NCBI GenBank assembly: GCA_012861695.1
Contig: JAAOOA010000468.1
Location: 248,001-312,000 of the forward strand
Origin: Trematomus loennbergii
Lineage: Eukaryota > Chordata > Actinopteri > Perciformes > Nototheniidae
Direction: 5' to 3'
Length of the DNA: 64,000 nucleotides
Positions 33,549-47,622 of the stretch are shown piece after piece. The number at the start of each line of letters is the position of its first letter. The first letter of the stretch is position 1. Below the pieces are notes generated by a model that was not told the origin of the DNA, ran no database searches, and saw only the letters and a list, made by a program, of their open reading frames with translations. A program made the position numbers and the translations under genes.

Positions 33549-34731
33549 CTCTAATGCTGCGTTCACAGCGGACGCGATGCGATGTATGGGGGCGGCGCGA
33601 TTACATGTAAAGGCAATGCAGAGACGCGGACAGACGCGAATTCCCTCCGACGGCGCGCATGAAGCGGTGGACACGGCGCGATTGAACGGTGCCGCGTTAA
33701 ACGCGAGAGTTCAATTTTTTTCAACTGGAGCGCCAAATTCACGTGACGCGTTCTCGCGGAAGCCAATCAGCGGTGAGGATCTCAGCCTGCCGTCACTGAC
33801 GTTCAACCACACATCAGCTGTTAGCTGTTAGCAGTTAGCACTCAGAGCTCACAGCTCATATCTGTTCAGAAACTGGACAAAAGTGAAACGAGTACAAACC
33901 ACAGACTGCCTGTGTCATGGTGAATACAGTCGCTGCTTTATTTATGTCTGTATAGGCCGTTGTGAGTGTGGACGGTCGGAGCATATACTATATATATATT
34001 TATTTTAAAAGGTTTTTCCCCTGCCGTCTGTCTGCAGACTTGTCAAAGCATTAATTCATGGTTTCTACTAACCGGTATCAGTATGTTGTTACTTCGGCAT
34101 CATTTAGAAACGTGTATTACAATTTAATCACGGTAAAATATGTTAATTTTGTTGTAGTTGTAGCTCCCGAGCCAGCGCGTCTTGTTTGAATGATGCGAGT
34201 AAACACAGCTGGCAGCCGCGGTGAACCTCCAGCGTTTAGAGCGATGCGATAGGAGCGATTATGCTGCGTTCACACCGGACGCGATGCGAATATTCGCTTC
34301 GCTCTAAACTTGTACTTGTTAAACTTTTGTCCAGTTTCTGAACAGATATGAGGAGCTGTGAGCTCTGTGTGCTAACTGCTAACAGCTAATGGCTGATGTT
34401 GTGTGGTTGAACGTCGGTAACGTCAGTGACGGCAGGCTGAGATCCTCACCGCTGATTGGCTTCCGCGAGAACACGTCACGTGAATTTGACGCTCGAGTTG
34501 AACAAATTGAACTCTCGCGTTTGACGTGGCACCGTTCAATCGCCTCAATCGCGTGATTCGCGCCGCGTCCACCGCTTCATGCGCGCTGTCGGAGCGAATT
34601 CGCGTCTCTCCGCGTCTCTGCATTGACTTTACATGTAATCGCGCCGCCCCCAAACATCGCATCGCGTCCGGTGTGAACGCAGCATTAGAGCGAAGCGAAT
34701 ATTCGCATCGCGTCCGGTGTGAACGCAGCAT
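33549..34731. repeat. Large fold-back element, U5 copy
   Basis: Full-length form with the longer right arm. The 3 bp deletion in the left arm near 33811 is shared with U7. Confidence 0.85.
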
Positions 34732-36695
34732 AAGGCCGGTTCTCAATGTCGAGTACACATGCTGCAGAGCCACTATTTCAAGTATACTACGTCATAGAGT
34801 GGCGCAGAATGCTGGGCATTTAACATGCATTTAAACAGTCCTTCGGCGCCACTCGATGACTCAGGCCCAATCCCAAAGCACGCCCTACACCCTACCCCTA
34901 CACACTCCCCCTCCGTGACGGAGTGAACTCCGTGGAGTGACACATGAGGCTCCCTCCTGTCAGATGGAGGGAGACAGCAAGCTTTGGGACGGCCTCCCCT
35001 CTCTCCGGCAGAAACAGGAAATGCCGTAACTGTATGTAACAACGGTTTCAAATCAGCTTCTCTTTGACCAAAAATAAAAATGAATAACTCAAATAAAACT
35101 CCAAACATCTTTAATTGTGTTACTTTTTTGTAAAGCTCTTTTAGTTTTAAACCTGATGTTTATAAGCTTCTTAGTTTTTGCAACAGTCGGTGACTAGGGA
35201 TGTCTGTTCAAAACATTGCAAGCTTGAATAAATCATTTAAAGCAGTTATTTTTGCCAGACTTATTACTGAATATGGTTCTTAATGTGATACCAAGTCCAT
35301 CTGGACAGTCTTCATTTCCATCATTGTTGGGCTCTCCTGAACTCTAAGAGACAAAGAGAATGAACCCTAACTTGCTCCTGATTGCATGGCGATCAGTGTG
35401 AGTGTGAGTCTCCTTCTCCCTTAGCAGGTGCATGCACTATATGAATGTGTGTATCCTGCTGTTCAGCTTGACTTATGTCAAAGTCATTTGAGGGCTCACG
35501 AGAGTGGAACAGTGCTATATCAATGCTGCCAATTCACCATATACACTATTTCTATCTCCTTCCCTCCTTCCTTTCCATGATCTTTGAACTGAAGCTGATA
35601 CTCTAGTTGTGGGTTATTTGGGGTGTTTAAACTTGTAATACTGTTGTCCAGGGTGTGGTCCGTTTGCATTAGTCAACAATACACAGAAGGATTGTGGGCA
35701 CTTTGGTTTCACCCGGTTCTTTTCCAGTACCTCTTCAATCAAATAACACAAAGGAAAAACCCAAGAAGTTTGACTTTTTTTGAAAATGATGATCAACCAA
35801 CCAAAGGTTTATGTTTGAATAATTTAGATTGTTTTTGTTTCCCAACAAAAACCAAGAATCATTCATTTGATATGAATTGCATTGAAATCTGAGACGCAGG
35901 TGATAAACATGTCTGTAACCATGCTGCCATGCCGAGTTTCACGCCATGCCTGCTTGAATATACTCTATGCAAGTACTATTGACTATATATTGAATAGTGC
36001 TATATATATATATATATACTCTGTAATCTTAACTATATCTGATAGCTCAAGCCCTCCTTTCGTTAGTCTTAATGTCTTGTTTATCAGAAAATAGTATCGA
36101 GTACATTTGAGGTTTGTACGTTTACGTCCATGTGACAGAGAAACATGATAAGTAGTGTCCCTGTCCATGAAACACCTGTTGTTCCCATAACCAGAAAAAG
36201 AGTGATGGTACTTTTCCCAATAAATCATGTCGCTAAAACTAGACTCATCACTTTGAAGCATTCCTAAATCAAATCTGTGCAAAAGTTAAGTTTATTGAAC
36301 AAAACAATAACCAAAGCAGGACTATAGGGTCACCAGGAAAGAGCAGGTTCAGCCCGTTGGTCATCCACACACCAGGTGCCGTGAATACCTGACCACATCC
36401 ATGTGACCATTGAATGATATACAACTGTGTGTGGTTCAAACCAATACGTAGAATACCAGGAATAATAAGCAACGGCTCAAAATGTAATAAATCAATATTA
36501 TTTACTAAATGTATTGATATTTAAAAAAGGTGTAGAAATAATTCCTTTGATTAACCCCTGGAGTGTGAATATGGAACATTCATGAAAATAAAGGTTAGAC
36601 AAAAGGACTTCTGTTCACACACTTATATAAGTTTACATCTGTGTCTTTATTGTTATCATGTTAACAAAACAGGCGAACACGTAACATCTCAGCTG

Positions 36696-37163
36696 CTAAG
36701 GACAAGTTGTGCGAGATGCACAAACTGAGGGGAAAGTATTTGAACACTTTGAATCATTCCACTTCTTTCCAAAGTTGTTGTGTACACAGTCTTCATCTCC
36801 TAGGTTGTTTGGTTCTCCTTTATACCAAAAGAAATACTTGACTGCACACCCATCAGACCACATCCATCTTCCTTCTTTGGCCATGTCATTGAGTCCGATC
36901 CATGTTGCTCCCTCATTAGGGTCAGAGCTTCTGATCAGGAGTTGGACAAAAACCTCTTCCTCTCTGCTGTGGATAGACACCAGGTTGCCTCCCTGGGACA
37001 CACAGTAGAGCTCTGCATCAGCCCAGGTCGTCTTTGTGTTGAAGTACTTGTAGCAGCGGCCGTTGAAGGAGAACCAGAAGGAGGGACAGGTGTCTTGCTG
37101 GAGCTCATCTGAAGAAGACACAGCACCCAGAGCCAGGCCCAACAGGAAGAGGAAACCCAGCAT
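36696..37163 (-). CDS. Secreted C-type lectin (EPN type), copy 5, intact
   Basis: 155 residues, identical to copies 2, 4 and 6. The open frame continues upstream to 37376, but that extension runs through the TATA box and CRE and is not a signal peptide, so ATG 37163 is the start. This copy has only four triplets in the ATG-adjacent trinucleotide run and loses GT next to it, which is what opens the upstream frame. Confidence 0.94.
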   Translation of the reverse strand: MLGFLFLLGLALGAVSSSDELQQDTCPSFWFSFNGRCYKYFNTKTTWADAELYCVSQGGNLVSIHSREEEVFVQLLIRSSDPNEGATWIGLNDMAKEGRWMWSDGCAVKYFFWYKGEPNNLGDEDCVHNNFGKKWNDSKCSNTFPSVCASRTTCP

Positions 37164-37254
37164 GATGATGATGATCACTGTCTCTGTCTGTGTAAGTTGC
37201 ACTGAACCGTTGGAGAGGATGGAGATTGTGAAGCTTCTAGTGACAGGCTGCTTG

Positions 37255-37336
37255 TTATATATGTGTGGGAATGTGACGTCATTGTCACGTGACGTGATCA
37301 CATGACCGGTGCCCGGTAAAATGTAAGTTATAAAAG
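37255..37336. promoter_or_regulatory. Divergent promoter, U5
   Basis: Minus TATA 37255-37263, CRE 37274-37281, E-box beside it, plus TATAAAAG 37329-37336. Confidence 0.65.
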
Positions 37337-37359
37337 TTTTTCCGGCAGTTTCAGAAAAC

Positions 37360-39263
37360 CTTTCTCTTGGCTGCACGGCACGCGCACTGTTCTCTCCCTC
37401 AAGGTAGGACTCGCGGGTTTAAGGTGGTTTTATGGTCTTTTCAATGAACCTATGGAAGGGTCTCAGGTCAGTTTGTGTTTCATTAGGGCGAGGGCAAGAT
37501 ACGTTTTCCCATCATGGGGGGGAAACTCTTCAGACATTCAAAGCACGAGACCTGGGGCCTCATTTATAAAGCTTTGCGTAGGATTCACGTGGAAGGTGGC
37601 TTACGTAGGACAAAGCAAATAAATACGCACAGACATTTCCCGATTCATTAAACACAGCGTACCGGCGTAGGACTTGCGTGCCGGCACGTCCTACGCCGGT
37701 TTCCCTTTTTATAAATCACAATCAACTCGCAATGCGGCGCAGCTTTTGCGGGCTTCACGTAACTCTCATCTGTGCCTATAAATAGTCAAAGAAACGCCCC
37801 GTATTAATATTCATTCAGACTGACTGCAGGAAGAAGATCGCAGGAAATGCCGACAGAACAGCTAAAAAAGACATTTCACACCGAGTCAGATTTTGGTTCT
37901 TTTGGGGAGGTCGAGACAAATCACATTGGTTCAAACTGCGTCCACCAAACAGAGTAGCAGCATGGAGGTCGGATCGTCACCAAAATAAATAAGTGGTCCG
38001 AAAAGTTAAGTTAAAGTGAACCTATAGAAAAGCTACACGGCGTCAGTTTAAAGTAATTCTGTCTTTCTGCTTACCGCATCATTTATGAGAATACCTTTCT
38101 TAACAAGAGAACATCATCGAGGGGTGATCAATAACATTTCCGTTTTTATGTATTTCTCCAATGTGTGTGTGCACTGAGGAGTCTCAAACAGGCGTTTGTT
38201 TCATCATTTTAAGATTGGCTTCAATCAAGTTTTGCAAAGTAATTCTTCATATTTGATAAATGAGAGGTAACATTTTATTGATATTATTTCCACATATTTC
38301 TCTCCATTCTTCCTTCTGCCAACGGTGTCGCAGTTTCTCGTCTCTCCCGTTGTTGTGCGTACCGCGTACGGATGGGTCAGAGCGTGCGTGGAGGACCGCA
38401 CATTTCCCCCTCAAGTTAATTTTTTATAAATCGCAAACAGTGCGTAGAAACTGGCGTAAGCCATCTTTTGAGCGGACGCACCGTTTATAAATGAGGCCCC
38501 AGGTCTGTTACAAGCAATGTGTTTTTAATATGGTGTTTTACTCCAAGTTGTAATAGTTTTGAAGCAACTTGTAGGTGTTTTGCAGAGTGTAGAAGTGCTC
38601 ATAACCAGCCGAGCAACCCGGGGAACTGGCTATGGACGTTTGCTCACTTTCTTCTAGCTCTTATTATTCTTTATAACATCTGTTCTTGTGTTTAATCCAT
38701 AGAGCTGAGTATGAGCGTTCCCCCTCCTGGATGGAGCCAGGAGGATCTATTACTCTGTCAAAGTAAGCCTGGGTTTGAACCTTTTTTAATGCTATATTGA
38801 ATTGGTGTTTGAGCAACTCTTAAGTTGCGTTTGGTTTTTAAAAGTCTACTGTCCTCTAGTGCTTTTTTAGTTTTCTTTTCTGTCAATAGTTCTCTTGTGT
38901 GCAGATTGTGGGCAACATCATTGACCAAGTGCTTGTGTTACAGGCTCCTCTCCCTCTGGGGGAACCTTGTCTGCTTTCAGTGGAGGGACTGCACCGGGTG
39001 ACACTTTGAAAGGGTGAGGAAACTAACTCTCACTGTAATCATTTTGTAGAAGTTGTGCTTTGAGTAGTGTGTGCTTTTGTTCTCTTTGTGTCCCTCACAG
39101 TTAGCAGGCATTGTGACCTAGTGGACCAGACCTGCCCATCTGAGGAGGGGAAACCCACCATGTCATAGTGTAAAGTATGTTCACCCTGTTACCCGTTGAC
39201 AGCTGCTGAACATTGACATGTTAACATGTGTATTTGTGAAATAAAGCTGCTTTCTATTTGCTC
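37360..39263 (+). CDS. Unrecognised four-exon gene, 41-codon ORF (U5 copy, intact)
   Basis: Exon 1 about 37360-37403, exon 2 38703-38762 with ATG 38711, exon 3 38944-39013, exon 4 from 39101, AATAAA 39240-39245. Same intact frame and splice sites as U1, U4 and U6. Confidence 0.5.
37548..38506. mobile_element. Harbinger-like MITE in intron 1, U5 copy
   Basis: Same ends and content as the U1 copy. Confidence 0.72.
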
Positions 39264-40015
39264 ATGAATGCCTCTGTTATTGTCCTCGTGAAGGGAAGCC
39301 CCAACATCTGCAAAACAACTTTGGATTTAGATTGAGGGTCCACAGGTTCCTCCATCCCCTCAACAGGAGTTGGTGTTGTCAGCTCATATTAAAGGGGACC
39401 CCAGCCACAGTTACCACATATGCATCAGAGAGGGTGTTTTCACTGTTGGCCTAATATATGATTGGTCAACTGAACTTGGCAACACTAAACACAAGCACAC
39501 CTTAACATGAGCAGAAACAGACGACCTGCTCACCTGGAGATGTCGCACTAAACCTTCTCTACATTTTTGACAAGGAGTAAATGATATGAAATCAAATGTT
39601 CTTTACAATCTCCAGAAGATGTTGGTCGGGAGGGATAATGGTCTGTTTTTAAAACGCTTTCTAGCAAGTGAAGACCAAGCTGCCCATCACACTAAAGCTT
39701 TGTAAACATTTCATTGAGTCACCACATTACCACGAATAATTCCCAGCTTGTGCAAAATGAAGATGAACATTAGGCAAAACAGACCATAAGCTTGTGTGGA
39801 TATATCGTATAAAACGTAATGTATTCATTTCAGGTGAGACTTGTTGCTTTGTCTCATGTTTCTTTTCATTCACAACTGATCGTCGCACTGACTTGCTCCT
39901 CTGCTGCCCTCCAGTGGCCACAAGGCACAACAGCTACTTTTACATTACAGCATGTAGCTCCAAAGCACACAAGTATTTCCGGTAACACTTTATTTTGATA
40001 GTCCATCTGTTGACA

Positions 40016-40909
40016 CTCTAATGCTGCGTTCACAGCGGACGCGATGCGATGTATGGGGGCGGCGCGATTACATGTAAAGGCAATGCAGAGACGCGGACAG
40101 ACGCGAATTCCCTCCGACGGCGCGCATGAAGCGGTGGACACGGCGAGATTGAACGGTGCCGCGTTAAACGCGAGAGTTCAATTTTTTTCAACTGGAGCGC
40201 CAAATTCACGTGACGCGTTCTCGCGGAAGCCAATCAGCGGTGAGGATCTCAGCCTGCCGTCACTGACGTTCAACCACACAACATCAGCTGTTAGCTGTTA
40301 GCAGTTAGCACTCAGAGCTCACAGCTCATATCTGTTCAGAAACTGGACAAAAGTGAAACGAGTACAAACCACAGACTGCCTGTGTCATGGTGAATACAGT
40401 CGCTGCTTTATTTATGTCTGTATAGGCCGTTGTGAGTGTGGACGGTCGGAGCATATACTATATATTTATTTTAAAAGGTTTTTCCCCTGCCGTCTGTCTA
40501 CAGACTTGTCAAAGCATTAATTCATGGTTTCTACTAACCGGTATCAGTATGTTGTTACTTCGGCATCATTTAGAAACGTGTATTACAATTTAATCACGGT
40601 AAAATATGTTAATTTTGTTGTAGTTGTAGCTCCCGAGCCAGCGCGTCTTGTTTGAATGATGCGAGTAAACACAGCTGGCAGCCGCGGTGAACCTCCAGCG
40701 TTTAGAGCGATGCGATAGGAGCGATTATGCTGCGTTCGCGCCGCGTCCACCGCTTCATGCGCGCTGTCGGAGCGAATTCGCGTCTCTCCGCGTCTCTGCA
40801 TTGACTTTACATGTAATCGCGCCGCCCCCAAACATCGCATCGCGTCCGGTGTGAACGCAGCATTAGAGCGAAGCGAATATTCGCATCGCGTCCGGTGTGA
40901 ACGCAGCAT
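40016..40909. repeat. Large fold-back element, deleted form, U6 copy
   Basis: Carries the same microhomology deletion junction (near 40733-40745) and the same linked substitutions as U4. Confidence 0.87.
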
Positions 40910-42881
40910 AAGGCCGGTTCTCAATGTCGAGTACACATGCTGCAGAGCCACTATTTCAAGTATACTACGTCATAGAGTGGCGCAGAATGCTGGGCATTTA
41001 ACATGCATTTAAACAGTCCTTCGGCGCCACTCGATGACTCAGGCCCAATCCCAAAGCACGCCCTACACCCTACCCCTACACACTCCCCCTCCGTGACGGA
41101 GTGAACTCCGTGGAGTGACACATGAGGCTCCCTCCTGTCAGATGGAGGGAGACAGCAAGCTTTGGGACGGCCTCCCCTCTCTCCGGCAGAAACAGGAAAT
41201 GCCGTAACTGTATGTAACAACGGTTTCAAATCAGCTTCTCTTTGACCAAAAATAAAAATGAATAACTCAAATAAAACTCCAAACATCTTTAATTGTGTTA
41301 CTTTTTTGTAAAGCTCTTTTAGTTTTAAACCTGATGTTTATAAGCTTCTTAGTTTTTGCAACAGTCGGTGACTAGGGATGTCTGTTCAAAACATTGCAAG
41401 CTTGAATAAATCATTTAAAGCAGTTATTTTTGCCAGACTTATTACTGAATATGGTTCTTAATGTGATACCAAGTCCATCTGGACAGTCTTCATTTCCATC
41501 ATTGTTGGGCTCTCCTGAACTCTAAGAGACAAAGAGAATGAACCCTAACTTGCTCCTGATTGCATGGCGATCAGTGTGAGTGTGAGTCTCCTTCTCCCTT
41601 AGCAGGTGCATGCACTATATGAATGTGTGTATCCTGCTGTTCAGCTTGACTTATGTCAAAGTCATTTGAGGGCTCACGAGAGTGGAACAGTGCTATATCA
41701 ATGCTGCCAATTCACCATATACACTATTTCTATCTCCTTCCCTCCTTCCTTTCCATGATCTTTGAACTGAAGCTGATACTCTAGTTGTGGGTTATTTGGG
41801 GTGTTTAAACTTGTAATACTGTTGTCCAGGGTGTGGTCCGTTTGCATTAGTCAACAATACACAGAAGGATTGTGGGCACTTTGGTTTCACCCGGTTCTTT
41901 TCCAGTACCTCTTCAATCAAATAACACAAAGGAAAAACCCAAGAAGTTTGACTTTTTTTGAAAATGATCAACCAACCAAAGGTTTATGTTTGAATAATTT
42001 AGATTGTTTTTGTTTCCCAACAAAAACCAAGAATCATTCATTTGATATGAATTGCATTGAAATCTGAGACGTAGGTGATAAACATGTCTGTAACCATGCT
42101 GCCATGCCGAGTTTCACGCCATGCCTGCTTGAATATACTCTATGCAAGTACTATTGACTATATATTGAATAGTGCTATATATATATATATATATATATAA
42201 TACTCTGTAATCTTAACTATATCTGATAGCTCAAGCCCTCCTTTCGTTAGTCTTAATGTCTTGTTTTATCAGAAAATAGTATCGAGTACATTTGAGGTTT
42301 GTACGTTTACGTCCATGTGACAGAGAAACATGATAAGTAGTGTCCCTGTCCATGAAACACCTGTTGTTCCCATAACCAGAAAAAGAGTGATGGTACTTTT
42401 CCCAATAAATCATGTCGCTAAAACTAGACTCATCACTTTGAAGCATTCCTAAATCAAATCTGTGCAAAAGTTCAAGTTTATTGAACAAAACAATAACCAA
42501 AGCAGGACTATAGGGTCACCAGGAAAGAGCAGGTTCAGCCCGTTGGTCATCCACACACCAGGTGCCGTGAATACCTGACCACATCCATGTGACCATTGAA
42601 TGATATACAACTGTGTGTGGTTCAAACCAATACGTAGAATACCAGGAATAATAAGCAACGGCTCAAAATGTAATAAATCAATATTATTTACTAAATGTAT
42701 TGATATTTAAAAAAGGTGTAGAAATAATTCCTTTGATTAACCCCTGGAGTGTGAATATGGAACATTCATGAAAATAAAGGTTAGACAAAAGGACTTCTGT
42801 TCACACACTTATATAAGTTTACATCTGTGTCTTTATTGTTATCATGTTAACAAAACAGGCGAACACGTAACATCTCAGCTG

Positions 42882-43349
42882 CTAAGGACAAGTTGTGCGA
42901 GATGCACAAACTGAGGGGAAAGTATTTGAACACTTCGAATCATTCCACTTCTTTCCAAAGTTGTTGTGTACACAGTCTTCATCTCCTAGGTTGTTTGGTT
43001 CTCCTTTATACCAAAAGAAATACTTGACTGCACACCCATCAGACCACATCCATCTTCCTTCTTTGGCCATGTCATTGAGTCCGATCCATGTTGCTCCCTC
43101 ATTAGGGTCAGAGCTTCTGATCAGGAGTTGGACAAAAACCTCTTCCTCTCTGCTGTGGATAGACACCAGGTTGCCTCCCTGGGACACACAGTAGAGCTCT
43201 GCATCAGCCCAGGTCGTCTTTGTGTTGAAGTACTTGTAGCAGCGGCCGTTGAAGGAGAACCAGAAGGAGGGACAGGTGTCTTGCTGGAGCTCATCTGAAG
43301 AAGACACAGCACCCAGAGCCAGGCCCAACAGGAAGAGGAAACCCAGCAT
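42882..43349 (-). CDS. Secreted C-type lectin (EPN type), copy 6, intact
   Basis: 155 residues, identical in protein to copies 2, 4 and 5. One silent change (TCG for TCA at Ser138, near 42936) is shared only with copy 7. Promoter and AATAAA conserved. Confidence 0.95.
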   Translation of the reverse strand: MLGFLFLLGLALGAVSSSDELQQDTCPSFWFSFNGRCYKYFNTKTTWADAELYCVSQGGNLVSIHSREEEVFVQLLIRSSDPNEGATWIGLNDMAKEGRWMWSDGCAVKYFFWYKGEPNNLGDEDCVHNNFGKKWNDSKCSNTFPSVCASRTTCP

Positions 43350-43442
43350 GATGATGATGATGTCACTGTCTCTGTCTGTGTAAGTTGCACTGAACCGTTG
43401 GAGAGGATGGAGATTGTGAAGCTTCTAGTGACAGGCTGCTTG

Positions 43443-43524
43443 TTATATATGTGTGGGAATGTGACGTCATTGTCACGTGACGTGATCACATGACCGGTGC
43501 CCGGTAAAATGTAAGTTATAAAAG
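43443..43524. promoter_or_regulatory. Divergent promoter, U6
   Basis: Minus TATA 43443-43451, CRE 43462-43469, E-box beside it, plus TATAAAAG 43517-43524. Confidence 0.65.
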
Positions 43525-43547
43525 TTTTTCCGGCAGTTTCAGAAAAC

Positions 43548-45451
43548 CTTTCTCTTGGCTGCACGGCACGCGCACTGTTCTCTCCCTCAAGGTAGGACTC
43601 GCGGGTTTAAGGTGGTTTTATGGTCTTTTCAATGAACCTATGGAAGGGTCTCAGGTCAGTTTGTGTTTCATTAGGGCGAGGGCAAGATACGTTTTCCCAT
43701 CATGGGGGGGAAACTCTTCAGACATTCAAAGCACGAGACCTGGGGCCTCATTTATAAAGCTTTGCGTAGGATTCACGTGGAAGGTGGCTTACGTAGGACA
43801 AAGCAAATAAATACGCACAGACATTTCCCGATTCATTAAACACAGCGTACCGGCGTAGGACTTGCGTGCCGGCACGTCCTACGCCGGTTTCCCTTTTTAT
43901 AAATCACAATCAACTCGCAATGCGGCGCAGCTTTTGCGGGCTTCACGTAACTCTCATCTGTGCCTATAAATAGTCAAAGAAACGCCCCGTATTAATATTC
44001 ATTCAGACTGACTGCAGGAAGAAGATCGCAGGAAATGCCGACAGAACAGCTAAAAAAGACATTTCACACCGAGTCAGATTTTGGTTCTTTTGGGGAGGTC
44101 GAGACAAATCACATTGGTTCAAACTGCGTCCACCAAACAGAGTAGCAGCATGGAGGTCGGATCGTCACCAAAATAAATAAGTGGTCCGAAAAGTTAAGTT
44201 AAAGAGAACCTATAGAAAAGCTACACGGCGTCAGTTTAAAGTAATTCTGTCTTTCTGCTTACCGCATCATTTATGAGAATACCTTTCTTAACAAGAGAAC
44301 ATCATCGAGGGGTGATCAATAACATTTCCGTTTTTATGTATTTCTCCAATGTGTGTGTGCACTGAGGAGTCTCAAACAGGCGTTTGTTTCATCATTTTAA
44401 GATTGGCTTCAATCAAGTTTTGCAAAGTAATTCTTCATATTTGATAAATGAGAGGTAACATTTTATTGATATTATTTCCACATATTTCTCTCCATTCTTC
44501 CTTCTGCCAACGGTGTCGCAGTTTCTCGTCTCTCCCGTTGTTGTGCGTACCGCGTACGGATGGGTCAGAGCGTGCGTGGAGGACCGCACATTTCCCCCTC
44601 AAGTTAATTTTTTATAAATCGCAAACAGTGCGTAGAAACTGGCGTAAGCCATCTTTTGAGCGGACGCACCGTTTATAAATGAGGCCCCAGGTCTGTTACA
44701 AGCAATGTGTTTTTAATATGGTGTTTTACTCCAAGTTGTAATAGTTTTGAAGCAACTTGTAGGTGTTTTGCAGAGTGTAGAAGTGCTCATAACCAGCCGA
44801 GCAACCCGGGGAACTGGCTATGGACGTTTGCTCACTTTCTTCTAGCTCTTATTATTCTTTATAACATCTGTTCTTGTGTTTAATCCATAGAGCTGAGTAT
44901 GAGCGTTCCCCCTCCTGGATGGAGCCAGGAGGATCTATTACTCTGTCAAAGTAAGCCTGGGTTTGAACCTTTTTTAATGCTATATTGAATTGGTGTTTGA
45001 GCAACTCTTAAGTTGCGTTTGGTTTTTAAAAGTCTACTGTCCTCTAGTGCTTTTTTAGTTTTCTTTTCTGTCAATAGTTCTCTTGTGTGCAGATTGTGGG
45101 CAACATCATTGACCAAGTGCTTGTGTTACAGGCTCCTCTCCCTCTGGGGGAACCTTGTCTGCTTTCAGTGGAGGGACTGCACCGGGTGACACTTTGAAAG
45201 GGTGAGGAAACTAACTCTCACTGTAATCATTTTGTAGAAGTTGTGCTTTGAGTAGTGTGTGCTTTTGTTCTCTTTGTGTCCCTCACAGTTAGCAGGCATT
45301 GTGACCTAGTGGACCAGACCTGCCCATCTGAGGAGGGGAAACCCACCATGTCATAGTGTAAAGTATGTTCACCCTGTTACCCGTTGACAGCTGCTGAACA
45401 TTGACATGTTAACATGTGTATTTGTGAAATAAAGCTGCTTTCTATTTGCTC
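43548..45451 (+). CDS. Unrecognised four-exon gene, 41-codon ORF (U6 copy, intact)
   Basis: Exon 1 about 43548-43591, exon 2 44891-44950 with ATG 44899, exon 3 45132-45201, exon 4 from 45289, AATAAA 45428-45433. Intact frame and splice sites. Confidence 0.5.
43736..44694. mobile_element. Harbinger-like MITE in intron 1, U6 copy
   Basis: Same ends and content as the U1 copy. Confidence 0.72.
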
Positions 45452-45772
45452 ATGAATGCCTCTGTTATTGTCCTCGTGAAGGGAAGCCCCAACATCTGCA
45501 AAACAACTTTGGATTTAGATTGAGGGTCCACAGGTTCCTCCATCCCCTCAACAGGAGTTGGTGTTGTCAGCTCATATTAAAGGGGACCACAGTTACCACA
45601 TATGCATCAGAGAGGGTGTTTTCACTGTTGGCCTAATATATGATTGGTCAACTGAACTTGGCAACACTAAACACAACCACACCTTAACATGAGCAGAAAC
45701 AGACGACCTGCTCACCTGGAGATGTCGCACTAAACCTTCTCTACGTTTTTGACAAGGAGTAAATTATATTAA

Positions 45773-46579
45773 AGGAGAGGTGTCATGGCCATTTCCACTG
45801 ATCATAATTCCATTGTAGAGGTATACTAAAATAGATTTATACTGTGCATCTCTCCAAACTCACATTGGTTTCTCAAACAGCATCTCTGTAAACTACTTGT
45901 ATTCACTGAATTTCACTCTCTGCCTTTAACGGCTCGTTGTAGCTCCAAAAGCTCCAGCCCCCACCCTCCCTGTGAGCACAGTGTGCTCTGATTGGTCGGG
46001 ACGTTGTGAATCGCGCTGAGCTCCGTGGAGGTGTTGCTTCCTTGTTTAGGATACATAGCGAAACACAGCCAAACTCATCCTGAGCACACACAAACTCACA
46101 TCCGAAGTAAAAACAATAAGTGTGGCTTGATATTGAGTAAGAAAAAGGTTGATAAACGCTGTGAGAATGGGTCTGCAGAGAGAATTTTGCCGCGATCCCA
46201 ACTGTTATCAGCCTGCAGCAGGGAGGAGAAATCAGCTGAGCTGCCTGCTCCCTGCACACAGATGTGTGTGTGAGGAAGTCAATTTGGACCAATCAGCGGG
46301 GGCTTAACGTAACGGCTCCGCGGACGTAACGTAACGGCTCTTCGGGATTGGTCCATTTCGTTCCGGGTACCGCATGACATCAGGCGGTACCCGGAAGAAT
46401 CAAATGGCCAGTGACGTATCTCCAACGAGGCGTTTTGGGGAGGTATTTTCTGTGTTAGAGTTTTACTCGCTACAGGGTGTACTTTGAGGGTTTTGACTCT
46501 GCACACCGTTTACATGCATAAAAACCTTCATAACACACAAGGGGACGGGTAATAACCGGAAAAGCATGACATGGGAGCT
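45773..46579. mobile_element. TTAA-target DNA element, 807 bp, U6
   Basis: Flanked by TTAA on both sides (45769-45772 and 46580-46583), absent from U1-U5 at the same place. The ends are imperfect inverted repeats: AGGAGAGGTGTCATGGC on the left against AGCTCCCATGTCATGCT read from the right. TTAA targets are typical of piggyBac and Kolobok elements; I cannot choose between them. The short frames inside do not look like transposase, so it is non-autonomous. Confidence 0.78.
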
Positions 46580-47622
46580 TTAAATCAAATGTTGGCATGC
46601 TAAACATTGCCAGACCAAAACAAATGTTCTTTACAATCTCCAGAAGATGTTGGTCTGTTTTTAAAACGCTTTCTAGCAAGTGAAGACCAAGCTGCCCATC
46701 ACACTGAGGCCCCGGCTCCACGAGGACGAAAACTGGTTGAATCCGCATATTTCTCATGCGTATAGCCCTCTAAGCTCCACGACGCCGTAAGGGAAACGTA
46801 GAAACAGACCCCGCAAACGACAACGGGTCCAAAGGTGGATAGATCTGGGAACAGAGCGCTCTGGGGGGTCCAACGGGGCCGTGGAGTCGCCTATACGGTC
46901 ATTCGTTTTCATAGCCCCGCCTCTCCCCCGCAGGGTTGCTATCGTGCTCCAGTCGCTACTGACCATGCTACAGTTCTTTGTGCAACATTACAGTAGCTCC
47001 TCCTTGAATTCAGATTATTTATCTTCATCTCGATATGGACATAAACGCGAGTGAAGTCTAATCTGACAGGACGGAGACACGCAGCTCCTGCCGCTGTGAT
47101 GCAGCGGGAGCAAAACACACACTTCAGATCATCACCCTTAGCTATTTTAATTACCTCTCAAACTACCTAAACTAGTTATTTTTACTGTCGGGTCACTCAT
47201 TACAGGATCAGCTGCCGCATGAGACAGACACTGACGCTGTGAGAAGAGAGGAAAAAGAGACAGGCTCTGTGTATTTGATGATTATATATCATTATATCGT
47301 CGTTATTCATTTGTTTTAAAGCTCAATAAATAACAATGAAGACCTTTGACCGGCACTTTTATAATTTTGTCCGGAAGATTTAAACTTTAACACACGTTGA
47401 CCGGCGAAAAACTCTGCGCGGATCCCTCGGCCCCCACCCATGGAATAAACAGAAGGGCAGCCATGACAACCATTCTTCTTCGCTGCTTTTGTGGAGGAAG
47501 TTGCTGCTTTTGTGGAGGAAGTTACAGCACCACGTACAGGTTCGGCATATGTACTGCAGCTTTTCCAGCGTTTGGATGTAAACGGAGCCGTCTCGTGGAG
47601 CTTGACACAATCCGGTGTATAT

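Larger units (their letters stand above)
33227..39693. repeat. Tandem array unit U5
   Basis: Fifth unit. Fold-back 33549-34731, gene-poor spacer with (TA)n at 36001-36018, intact lectin 36696-37163, promoter 37255-37336, plus-strand gene 37360 to about 39263 with MITE 37548-38506, spacer without a gene to 39693. It shares a 3 bp deletion in the left arm (CCACACATCAGC near 33811) only with U7, and the longer right arm (near 34541) with U1 and U7. Confidence 0.96.
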